Shown here: piece by piece, positions 26,642 to 34,396 of the stretch | Position numbering within the stretch: position 1 is the first letter of the stretch | How the letters are laid out: the number at the start of each line of letters is the position of its first letter | From: Schleiferiaceae bacterium | GTDB taxonomy: Bacteria; Bacteroidota; Bacteroidia; Flavobacteriales; Schleiferiaceae | Direction of reading: 5' to 3' | Assembly: GCA_018401735.1 (NCBI GenBank) | Contig: JAGYKI010000022.1 | Location: 1 to 46,738, forward strand | DNA: 46,738 bases | Notes under the pieces: model-generated | Databases searched by the model: none | What the model was told of the DNA's origin: nothing | What the model saw: only the letters and a program-made list of their open reading frames with translations | Position numbers and translations under genes: made by a program

Positions 26642-26950
26642 ATTTTCAGCTTAGGCCCATTGGTTGCGCTTCCGTCTATGGCTCTTAAATAAAGGACTCT
26701 AAAAAGTTAGACTCTAAAAATAATGGCTTAAACGAAAAAGCGTTGCCACCAATCGGGTCTCTACTATAAGTCAGAAGGGCATAATTAAGCAAATAAGCAT
26801 GAATATTGACCATGGTTAGGTGGAATAGTCTATTTCCTCTGAGATTTTTTTAATTGTCTTTCAGACACTTATGCAAAAACTGCAATTCCGAATATAATTT
26901 CTCCCCTAAAAACTTGGTTTTTACATTTCAATAAATGTATATTTGAACCT

Positions 26951-27014
26951 GCGAAGCAGATTAATCAGGTTAAGGTTTTACCCCGGCATTCTTTTAAGAG
27001 TGACCGGGGTTTTT
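26951..27014 (+). ncRNA. Small RNA unit, copy 2 of 3
   Basis: Promoter: TTG at 26914-26916, 21-base spacer, TATATTTG at 26938-26945. The conserved GCGAAGCAG block starts five bases later. One extra T is present before the terminator. In the stem the right arm reads AAGAGTG instead of AAGAATG, which keeps pairing through a G-T wobble. The terminator ends in GGGGTTTTTATTTT. Confidence 0.7.
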
Positions 27015-27173
27015 ATTTTACCTGCATTTAAAATTCACCGCGAGCCTTTTAAGTGTTACCTAAACATTTATAGAATCTCTTCATTTCAAGACCATAATGG
27101 CCGAGCCAGTGGTTAAATTGCGCCCCAAACCAAGAGCCGTTGGCAAGTCTAGACTTCTTGTAAAAACTTATTT

Positions 27174-27436
27174 AACGTGAATTCGACGTGAAATCAGGCC
27201 TCAGACCCCTTGTAAATAGTGGAATTCAAGCCTATGCAGTGAAGCAATAGCGGGCTATTGCAAGAGGCAGAGGCGCGGAAAGCCGCTTTTTAGAAGGGGA
27301 CTAAATGGTGTTTCCGATAAAAGTGAAAATACTTCATCTAGTTCATTTGCTGTAGCCCGCTACCGCTGCACGATCTACACTTGTCTTTTCTTTTTATTGA
27401 AAATCTGAGGCTATGATTTATAGTCGAACTCACGTT
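27174..27436. repeat. MITE-like imperfect palindrome of 263 bases
   Basis: Outer arms AACGTGAATTCGAC (27174-27187) and GTCGAACTCACGTT (27423-27436) are inverted with one mismatch. Further in, CCTCAGA (27199-27205) faces TCTGAGG (27404-27410). Deeper still, a 24-base arm at 27239-27262 faces one at 27348-27371, both sharing the core TAGCGGGCTA/TAGCCCGCTA. The whole element could fold into one long hairpin and carries no gene. This is the form of a miniature inverted-repeat element or its remnant; no target-site duplication is clear to me. Confidence 0.5.
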
Positions 27437-27539
27437 ATTTAATTCCTTCACCTTAGTGGGAAAATACAGTAAATCGGAAAAAATCAAAAAAGTTACCGCA
27501 AGCTTTTGCAATTATTAAAATTATAGTATATTAGCACCA

Positions 27540-27603
27540 GCGAAGCAGATTAATCAGGTTAAGGTTTACCCCGGCATTCTTTCAAGAGTGACCGGGGTTT
27601 CTA
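27540..27603 (+). ncRNA. Small RNA unit, copy 3 of 3
   Basis: Promoter: TTG at 27506-27508, 18-base spacer, TATATTAG at 27527-27534, a slightly weaker -7 element. The conserved block again starts five bases later with GCGAAGCAG. The stem carries the same AAGAGTG wobble as copy 2, and the T-tract is shorter (TTTCTATTTC). The cyclase gene converges from the right. Confidence 0.65.
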
Positions 27604-27677
27604 TTTCTTAGACCCTTTTGCTGCTACTGTAATTTGGAGCGCTAATAATGGCCTTACTACGCTACGATGATTTTCAA

Positions 27678-28418
27678 TTACAATTTTTCGAGGCGGTATA
27701 ACAATGGCCGAGAAGGACTAGCATCGTTATGAAGCGGAGCTACTTGTAAATTAATGAAATACTCACCTTCTTTTAGGCTTTTAGGAAAAAATGCCAATTC
27801 GGTGATCGTTGCTTCTTCGCGGGTAGCCGACGGATAGTTCCAGAATGCATGATGCGCCGCTAAAGTGCCGCCGTCTTCCTCCCTATCTACTGAAGGTAAG
27901 TTTGTAATAAAATGCTTTACCCCTTTTTCTGCTAGATAAGCCAGTAATTCTGCTTGAAAATAGGCTGCATTTTTACCACTGAAATCTTGGGGAAAAGCAT
28001 CGGCATCTACCTGAATGGCTAAAAACTTGGCTAAATTTAATTTTTTCTTTTCAAAGTCTTCTAAAAAAACAACGCGATCACCTTCATGCTCGCGGCTGCT
28101 TATGCGTACGAAAGTGCAGAAACCATGGTAATCTTTAAAATAATCGTTCACTTTATGCTGCTCCACGCTAATATGACCAAAACACTCGGTATGTGTGCCG
28201 TTGCCGTGAGGATTTAATTGCACCGAAAAAAAGTTAACCGGTGCACCTTCCTTAACTGATCCTATCCAATTCTCGACTTTTACGGGGCAAATACTAACAG
28301 GGTCGCTATGCCAAGCGCGGGGCTCCCTCATAACGTTCCCGAAAGTACTGGAACAATCTACTGGCTGCGAAAGATCTACTTCGTAACGATGCCCCTTGCG
28401 CCCTAATTGAATATACAT
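27678..28418 (-). CDS. Cyclase family protein (kynurenine formamidase-like)
   Basis: The 246-residue protein carries the metal-binding motif of the cyclase/arylformamidase family, 'NPHGNGTHTECFGHIS' (HxGTHxE-H). It continues with 'FLAIQVDADAFPQDFSG' and 'VKHFITNLPSVDREEDGG'. Members hydrolyse N-formylkynurenine or related amides and esters using a divalent metal. No tryptophan-degradation genes are nearby, so the substrate is open. It lies three bases behind hemW on the same strand. Confidence 0.85.
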   Translation of the reverse strand: MYIQLGRKGHRYEVDLSQPVDCSSTFGNVMREPRAWHSDPVSICPVKVENWIGSVKEGAPVNFFSVQLNPHGNGTHTECFGHISVEQHKVNDYFKDYHGFCTFVRISSREHEGDRVVFLEDFEKKKLNLAKFLAIQVDADAFPQDFSGKNAAYFQAELLAYLAEKGVKHFITNLPSVDREEDGGTLAAHHAFWNYPSATREEATITELAFFPKSLKEGEYFINLQVAPLHNDASPSRPLLYRLEKL

Positions 28419-28421
28419 AAC

Positions 28422-29546
28422 TTATACTTTAAATAAACTGGCTGCAATACCATCACTTTGAAAGCGATATTCGCTCGGAATATAGAGCTGATTTTTTGCC
28501 AAAATTAGCCGTCCTTTCGCTATTTCGGACTGCGCTTCAGCCAAGCAATATTGATAACAGGAGTCACCCCCCAAAGTCTTCAACTCTTCTAAATTGAGAC
28601 CTTCCTGCAAACGCAAACGCGTCATAACTAATTCGTTGTATAAATCCTTCTTTCCTAAAGATTCTGTTTTCGCTAAAGACTTCCCACTTTCAATACCCTT
28701 TAAGTACAGAGCATTATTTGCGACATTCCAAGTGCGAGTAGTCCCATTAAAAGAATGAGCCGAAGGCCCTAAGCCTAAATAAGGCTTACTCTGCCAATAA
28801 GAAGTATTATGCCGCGAATGAAAGCCTGTTTTACAAAAATTGGAAAGCTCGTAATGACTAAACCCTTCTTCCGCCGCAAATTTCTGCAAAGCAATAAAAT
28901 GCTCATAGGACGCATCTTCCGTAAGGGAAACCTCGCCCTTTTCTACCTGATGATGCAATACCGTTTTTTCCTCTACCGTAAGGGCATAAGCCGAAAAATG
29001 AGGAACGGAAAAACGCTTTAAAAAACTGAGTTGCCCCTGCCAGTCGGCCAAAGATTGACCCGGCAGACCATATATTAAATCGATGGTATAATTGTTAAAG
29101 CCGTACTGAGGCAAAAGCTCCAAACAATGCAAGCTATCTTCGGCACTATGGGCTCGGTTCATAAAGCGCAAGTCTTCCTCTTTAAAAGATTGAATTCCAA
29201 TAGATAAGCGATTGACAGCACTTTTCTGTAATGCCGCTAGGTATCCGGCACTTAAATCATCCGGATTGGCTTCTAAACTTATTTCTGCTTGCGGGTCAAT
29301 TTCAAATAATTGCGAAAGCTGTTCCATCAACCAAATAATACGGTCAACTCCCAAAATAGATGGTGTTCCACCGCCAAAATAAACACTCTGTATGGGGGAA
29401 GAATTTAAATACCCGCGGCGGAGTTTCGCCTCTGCAATAAGGGCTTCTACCATTTGCTCGCGGTTAGTTTGTAAGGTGGAGAAGTGGAAATCACAATACA
29501 CACAAGCCTGTTTACAGAAAGGGATGTGTATATAAATTCCGCTCAT
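28422..29546 (-). CDS. hemW: Radical SAM heme chaperone HemW
   Basis: HemW inserts or hands over heme to respiratory proteins. The N terminus is 'GIYIHIPFCKQACVYCDFHF', whose CxxxCxxC motif is followed by aspartate and phenylalanine rather than the extra cysteine of HemN, which separates it from the HemN at 24.5 kb. 'VYFGGGTPSIL' and 'NYTIDLIYGLPGQSL' are further family motifs. The length of 374 residues is usual. It overlaps the upstream histidine kinase gene by one base. Confidence 0.92.
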   Translation of the reverse strand: MSGIYIHIPFCKQACVYCDFHFSTLQTNREQMVEALIAEAKLRRGYLNSSPIQSVYFGGGTPSILGVDRIIWLMEQLSQLFEIDPQAEISLEANPDDLSAGYLAALQKSAVNRLSIGIQSFKEEDLRFMNRAHSAEDSLHCLELLPQYGFNNYTIDLIYGLPGQSLADWQGQLSFLKRFSVPHFSAYALTVEEKTVLHHQVEKGEVSLTEDASYEHFIALQKFAAEEGFSHYELSNFCKTGFHSRHNTSYWQSKPYLGLGPSAHSFNGTTRTWNVANNALYLKGIESGKSLAKTESLGKKDLYNELVMTRLRLQEGLNLEELKTLGGDSCYQYCLAEAQSEIAKGRLILAKNQLYIPSEYRFQSDGIAASLFKV

Positions 29547-30703
29547 TACTCTAATTTTGGCAATAGTATTCTAAAGATAGTTCCTTCGTTGGGAACCGAT
29601 TGCGCCACGAATATACGACCCTTATGGTAGTCTTCAATAATCCGTTTCGCTAAACTTAAACCCAGTCCCCAACCTCGCTTTTTAGTGGAGTAGCCAGGAC
29701 GAAAAACAGTTTGCAGCGATTTAGCAGAAATCCCCTTACCCGTATCACTTACATCGATTTGTACCCACTTAGCATCCTTTTCTTGTAGCTCGATTTTTAT
29801 CTTTCCGGGTCCACTTATGGCATCAATGGCATTGCGGATTAGGTTTTCAATTACCCATTCAAAAAGCGGTACATTAAGTTCTAAAAAGATAGGTTCGCGC
29901 GGCAAATGGCAAGTAATTTCAATTTTTTTGGAACTTCTATTCTTCAAATAATCTACTGCCTGACGGGTCACTAACAAAAGGTCTGTTCGAATTAATGCCG
30001 GCTGCGAGCCAATCTTAGAAAAACGGTCCGTAATGGTTTCGAGACGCTTAATATCTTTTCCCATTTCCACGGTAATGCTGGCATCCACATTTTGCATTTT
30101 CAGCAACTCCAACCAGCCCATGAGCGAGCTTAAAGGCGTACCAATTTGATGGGCAGTTTCTTTAGCCAAGCCATTCCATACCTGATTTTGCTCGGCCTTG
30201 CGGGCTCCGCTAAATGCGAGATAGGCAATAATAATAAAGAGGGAAATAACTACTAATAAAATAATAGGATAAAAGCGAAGCTTAGTAAGGAGCGTACTGC
30301 TCTCGTAATACACAATACTATTTATTTTCCCGGGGGCTTCGAGCACTTCAATAAACTGCCCTTTCTCCTTCATTTGCTGGAGAAGCTCTTGCATTCGCTC
30401 CTCTTTATTACGCTTGGGAACTTCCAAATTATTAGTGTGTGTAATGTTCCCATTGACATCGGTAACAATAAGGGGAATAGTGCTATTGTACTGAATAATT
30501 TGGGTCGCCAAGGTTAATTCCGAGGACTCGTCTGCTCTTTGGATAGAAGCCATGGCATTGGCCCACTGGTCCACCTTTTTTATCTCTTCTTGCCTTAGCT
30601 GCTGCAAAAAACCTTCAGTATAAAACAAGGTCAAAGCCCCTATTGCCACGGCAAACAGAAACAACAAAAATTTCCAAAGATTCTTTCTTCCGTAAAAGTC
30701 CAT
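29546..30703 (-). CDS. Membrane sensor histidine kinase
   Basis: The 385-residue protein has an N-terminal helix (residues 10-30), a periplasmic region of about 110 residues, a second helix (residues 143-164), then the dimerisation box 'LAKETAHQIGTPLSSLMGW' with phospho-accepting H185. The ATPase domain shows 'NLIRNAIDA', 'DTGKGIS' and 'GWGLGLSLAKRI'. No response regulator is adjacent, so it is an orphan kinase. The gene overlaps hemW by one base, which suggests co-transcription of a sensor with a heme chaperone. The signal is unknown. Confidence 0.88.
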   Translation of the reverse strand: MDFYGRKNLWKFLLFLFAVAIGALTLFYTEGFLQQLRQEEIKKVDQWANAMASIQRADESSELTLATQIIQYNSTIPLIVTDVNGNITHTNNLEVPKRNKEERMQELLQQMKEKGQFIEVLEAPGKINSIVYYESSTLLTKLRFYPIILLVVISLFIIIAYLAFSGARKAEQNQVWNGLAKETAHQIGTPLSSLMGWLELLKMQNVDASITVEMGKDIKRLETITDRFSKIGSQPALIRTDLLLVTRQAVDYLKNRSSKKIEITCHLPREPIFLELNVPLFEWVIENLIRNAIDAISGPGKIKIELQEKDAKWVQIDVSDTGKGISAKSLQTVFRPGYSTKKRGWGLGLSLAKRIIEDYHKGRIFVAQSVPNEGTIFRILLPKLE

Positions 30704-30765
30704 AAGCCTTGGTAAAACAAGTTAAAGGGTCAAATATTGCAAGCTTCGCAAAATGACCCCGAATA

Positions 30766-31737
30766 TTAGTCTAAAATATCCGACAACTCGCTTAAATCGG
30801 GGGTAATGATAATTTCTGTACGACGGTTTTTCGCTTTTCCTTCAGGGCTTTCATTATCGGCAATGGGCACGTATTCGCTTCGGCCAGCCGCAATAATGTT
30901 TTCCTTTTTCACCCCGGTGTTGGCGGTAATAATCTTTACAATACTTGTAGCACGCATTACACTTAAATCCCAATTATCCTTAACCGCTGTTCTGCCGTTA
31001 AACTCATCCGAGTCGGTATGACCCTCTACCATCACGTTTAGGTCTGGATTTTCGGCTAAAACTACCGCCAAATCTTGAAGAGCCTTGGTGCCTTCCTCTT
31101 GCACTGTCCAACTAGCAGATGGGAAAAGCAAGCGATTTTCTAAAGAAACATAAACTTTACCATTGCGGGTTTCAACGGTTAAACCTTTGCCATCGAAATT
31201 AAGCAGCGCGTCTTTCAAGCTGCGCTTAACCTCAGCTACCACACTATCTTTACGAGCAATGGCCGATTCTAATTCATTAATGCGCGCCTCACGCGACTGC
31301 ACCGCTAGTTCTAACTTTCCTAAACGATCGCTTTCATTACGTAAAGAATCTTCTTTACGAGCCAAGTCGTTTTGCAGCGTATTTAGCTTTTCTACCAGCT
31401 TCTTATTCTCCCTTTGATTATTGGCTAAAAGATTATTGTTGTTCTCTAAAAGATACTCGTAGCTTTGATTGAGATCATTATAACGGCTGCGCATTCCTTC
31501 AAGATCAGCGGCCTGCTCTTGCGCCTTAATTTGCAAAGCCTTTTGTTGGCTTTGTAATTCTTGCAGATAATTCTCCGCCACCTGATTAGCCGAGGCTAAA
31601 CTATCGTTCCCTTTACGGAGTTGACTGTTGTCGAATTCGATTTCGGCATACTTGCCTTGCAAATCTTTGTAAACCTTACTGCTTACGCAAGATGCCATAA
31701 GTAATGGCAAAATCAATAAAAGAAATACTTTTTTCAT
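30766..31737 (-). CDS. OmpA family lipoprotein with coiled coil
   Basis: The N terminus is a lipoprotein signal with lipobox 'LLMASC' (lipidated Cys near residue 17). Residues about 22-175 form a long heptad-rich coiled coil. Residues about 190-320 form an OmpA domain with 'NLNVMVEGHTDSDEFNGR', 'LSVMRATSIVKII', 'AAGRSEYVPIADN' and 'KNRRTEIIITP', which binds peptidoglycan. The protein should tether the outer membrane to the wall. Promoter: TATTTTTG at 31762-31755 on the minus strand. Confidence 0.9.
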   Translation of the reverse strand: MKKVFLLLILPLLMASCVSSKVYKDLQGKYAEIEFDNSQLRKGNDSLASANQVAENYLQELQSQQKALQIKAQEQAADLEGMRSRYNDLNQSYEYLLENNNNLLANNQRENKKLVEKLNTLQNDLARKEDSLRNESDRLGKLELAVQSREARINELESAIARKDSVVAEVKRSLKDALLNFDGKGLTVETRNGKVYVSLENRLLFPSASWTVQEEGTKALQDLAVVLAENPDLNVMVEGHTDSDEFNGRTAVKDNWDLSVMRATSIVKIITANTGVKKENIIAAGRSEYVPIADNESPEGKAKNRRTEIIITPDLSELSDILD

Positions 31738-31754
31738 AGCTTAATTTTCAAGAA

Positions 31755-31762
31755 CAAAAATA
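31755..31762 (-). promoter_or_regulatory. -7 element of the OmpA-like gene
   Basis: TATTTTTG on the minus strand matches TAnnTTTG fully and lies 17 bases before the ATG at 31737. No TTG is placed at the usual upstream spacing, so confidence is moderate. Confidence 0.45.
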
Positions 31763-31807
31763 CAAGTCACTGACGGCATCTCCGCCAGGGCAATAGAGAT
31801 TTAGCAA

Positions 31808-33469
31808 CTATGGATTGTTGATAGACTCGGAGCGATAACGCCAATCTAAATCCAGTTCCCAATTCGCTCTAATTTCTAATTCCTCCGTGTATGGGATGCG
31901 TATTTCCGGCTGTTTACCTTCTAAAAAATTTCCAGTTGTCCACTTCCCGTCCGCATTCAAATCTCTAATTAAAAAGGCCTTAAACTTTTGCGGAAGTTCG
32001 TTTTTAAACACTACCGTTGTGCTGTCTGCAAAAGGAATCAAACGATAAGGAGAATCGTCTTCCTTTAAAATTTGTAAAATATAGGGTAAGGCGCTATCGG
32101 CACTCACATTAAAAGCTAAAGTGCCTAAATCTTCTCCACTTTTTAATTCGAAGCTAAACCAAAGGCTATCCTTTAACCTATTACTAGCACTATATTCTGC
32201 GGCTCCTTTGTTAAGCATTAGGCTAAAACCTGACTGATGCGGCGGGGCATAAAACCAGCGCTTTTCACGAACGGAATCTCTTAAAGGTAGGCGTTGCAAA
32301 GTGTCTTTTGGCGTATAAAAAGCAGTACTATCTATATTCCATTTTGTGATCACCAAATTAGAATAAATAAAAACGGTGTCATTTTTCCGAAACTCCTTTA
32401 TTGGGGCAGAAATCTTTAATTTGGGTTCATCGTACTCGCGCAAGCGAATGGAAATTACCGAATCGCTAAACAGAGTATCGTAATTCAACTTAAAGTTTAG
32501 GCTATCGCGCCTCAAGCGGAAGCGGTAGTAGAGTGTATCACGTTCTGCCCCAAATTTAAAAAAGCCAGAATCTTGGGGGGCATCCAAAACCTCCACCTTA
32601 AAAGCAGTATCCATGGGCGCACTAAAGTTAAAAGTGATTTCGCCTAAAGCACTATGACTTGCATTTATATACCTGAATTTTGGTGTAGGATTGTAACTAA
32701 AGAGCTGATAAGCATAAACGGAATCAGGCTGCAAGTCGATTGTATCGGTCCAAAAAGCCATTTTAACGGCATTGGCATTTAGCTTAAAATCAGACTCTTT
32801 ATCGGCGAAAGCGGCTAAAAGGTATTTCCCGCTGCGCATATTCGTCATTTTAAACTCACCTAGCTCATTGCTAAAAGCATAGTATTCGGGACGGACCTTA
32901 TACAGGAGAGAATCGCGCGTAGATTTACGATCGGTAGCATACAATACTACCAGCATGTCTTTTTCTGCTTCACCAGTGTAGGCATCGTTTAAGCGACCTT
33001 TTAGTTCCAAACTGTCGATATAAGATCCGGTAGAAAAAACATATTTAAAGTCCTTATTCACATTGCCTTCGGTGAAATCAGCCAAGGCCGATCCAAAAGA
33101 AATGATGTAGGTAGTATTCTCTTTTAAGCTATCTAAACCCTTAATAAGCACCTCTTTACCTTTGCCAATAATTTCTAAGTCTTCTGGTAAAAGTGGTGAA
33201 ATTCTAATTTGCTGTTGGGGACTTTTTAAATCGATATATTCCTCAAACTTGAGGCGAATACTTGGGCTTTTAAAATATATGGTTTGATTGGCCGGAAAAG
33301 AAGTATCTAATTGCGGCGCCAAGGTATCTTTTTCGCCACCGCTAGGGCTAGATCGGCTAGCACAAGAAGTAATAAAGGCTTCAAAAGAGGCAAACAACAC
33401 AAAAAGTAGGATTAAAGTAAACCAGGTGACCGCAGGTTTTGAACGAAATTCCTTAAACTGTTTTTGCAT
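31808..33469 (-). CDS. Lipoprotein with bacterial Ig-like (Big_5) domain
   Basis: Start ATG 33469 (MQKQFKEFRS) gives 553 residues with a hydrophobic segment ending in 'FITSCASRSSPSGG', a lipobox. The domain that follows, 'DTLAPQLDTSFPANQTIYFKSPSIRLKFEEYIDL', is the Big_5 Ig-like pattern of Bacteroidota surface lipoproteins. The remainder is beta-rich with repeated DSL/DTV turns and ends in a motif like 'LIRDLNADGKWTTGNFLEGKQPE', found in proteins described as Ig-like domain-containing. The role is unknown. It is read in the same direction as comF, with a 112-base gap. Confidence 0.78.
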   Translation of the reverse strand: MQKQFKEFRSKPAVTWFTLILLFVLFASFEAFITSCASRSSPSGGEKDTLAPQLDTSFPANQTIYFKSPSIRLKFEEYIDLKSPQQQIRISPLLPEDLEIIGKGKEVLIKGLDSLKENTTYIISFGSALADFTEGNVNKDFKYVFSTGSYIDSLELKGRLNDAYTGEAEKDMLVVLYATDRKSTRDSLLYKVRPEYYAFSNELGEFKMTNMRSGKYLLAAFADKESDFKLNANAVKMAFWTDTIDLQPDSVYAYQLFSYNPTPKFRYINASHSALGEITFNFSAPMDTAFKVEVLDAPQDSGFFKFGAERDTLYYRFRLRRDSLNFKLNYDTLFSDSVISIRLREYDEPKLKISAPIKEFRKNDTVFIYSNLVITKWNIDSTAFYTPKDTLQRLPLRDSVREKRWFYAPPHQSGFSLMLNKGAAEYSASNRLKDSLWFSFELKSGEDLGTLAFNVSADSALPYILQILKEDDSPYRLIPFADSTTVVFKNELPQKFKAFLIRDLNADGKWTTGNFLEGKQPEIRIPYTEELEIRANWELDLDWRYRSESINNP

Positions 33470-33581
33470 TGATATTTGCTTTTTACAAAGACTGCAAAGA
33501 TTATACTTTTTAGCAAGCCGCAAGGTAAACACAGCAGAAACAAATAAATTGAGTTTTTTCTTTTAAACCTGGGTTCGGGAT

Positions 33582-34277
33582 TTAAGCGTGCGCCAGTGTA
33601 AAAATTGAAAATCGGCAGCGCGGCATTTCTGCCATTGCCTTTAGGCAAGCTTCAATGGTGGCGCCAGTGGTTAGCACATCATCTACCAGTAAAATATGTT
33701 TATCGGTCACGGCCAGATGGGTTTTTACGGCAAAAACCGAACTAACATTCGTCCAGCGTTTAAAACGGTGTTCCCGAGTTTGCGACTGCCGATACTGAGC
33801 ACGATACAAAAAGGATTCATCGACGGGAATATTCAAAGAGTCCCCTAATCCTTGAGCTATAAAGGCAGCTTGGTTATACCCCCTTTTCATACGCTTGCGC
33901 CAGTGCAAAGGAACGGGCACAATGAGATCGATATCGCTAAAGAAATCACTATCCTGCCAGTCGGCCGCCGCCTGAGAAGCAAGATAGGCGCCCAACTTTG
34001 GACGATTTTGATATTTAATAGCATGCATGGCCGCTTGCAAAACGCCCCCTTTCTGAAACTGCAACCAAGCCGCTCCTTTCTCCAGGGGAAAACGCCCGGT
34101 AAAGCTGCGCAGTACGGGATTGTCGGCGTATATATGATACCGCGTTTTGGGCAATTCTAAAAAACAAGAAATACAAAAAAACTCTTCGCCAGTAACGAGC
34201 GACTTCTTGCACGACACGCATTGCAAGGGAAAAAGGAAGTTGATGAAATCGAGCAGGTATACTTTTAGGTCTCGCAT
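33582..34277 (-). CDS. comF: ComF family phosphoribosyltransferase-like protein
   Basis: The 231-residue protein has an N-terminal zinc-binding pair 'CVSCKKSL' and 'FFCISCF' and the phosphoribosyltransferase motif 'ILLVDDVLTTGATIEACLKA'. The segment 'VPVPLHWRKRMKRGYNQAAFIAQGL' is highly typical of ComF, which takes part in DNA uptake or repair of the incoming strand. No other competence gene is close by. Confidence 0.92.
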   Translation of the reverse strand: MRDLKVYLLDFINFLFPLQCVSCKKSLVTGEEFFCISCFLELPKTRYHIYADNPVLRSFTGRFPLEKGAAWLQFQKGGVLQAAMHAIKYQNRPKLGAYLASQAAADWQDSDFFSDIDLIVPVPLHWRKRMKRGYNQAAFIAQGLGDSLNIPVDESFLYRAQYRQSQTREHRFKRWTNVSSVFAVKTHLAVTDKHILLVDDVLTTGATIEACLKAMAEMPRCRFSIFTLAHA

Positions 34278-34396
34278 TTTTGAGCAAAATAAGCACCTAT
34301 CCGTCTCGTAAATATTTGCTTAAACGATTAGGAAATGCTTGATTGAGGCTCCACTATAAAAAGCGGCCCGAGGCCTAATTTAAGATCGAACTTTGG

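Larger units (their letters stand above)
26458..27677. other. 1.2-kb region without protein genes, holding small RNAs and a palindromic element
   Basis: No open frame here has a credible start or product. The region contains three copies of one small-RNA unit (about 26579, 26951 and 27540) and a 263-base imperfect palindrome (27174-27436). The rest shows no recognised feature. Confidence 0.6.

Noticed and set aside
26486..26692. Plus-strand open frame of 68 codons
   Set aside because: It runs straight through the promoter, body and terminator of small-RNA copy 1 and has no counterpart at copies 2 and 3.
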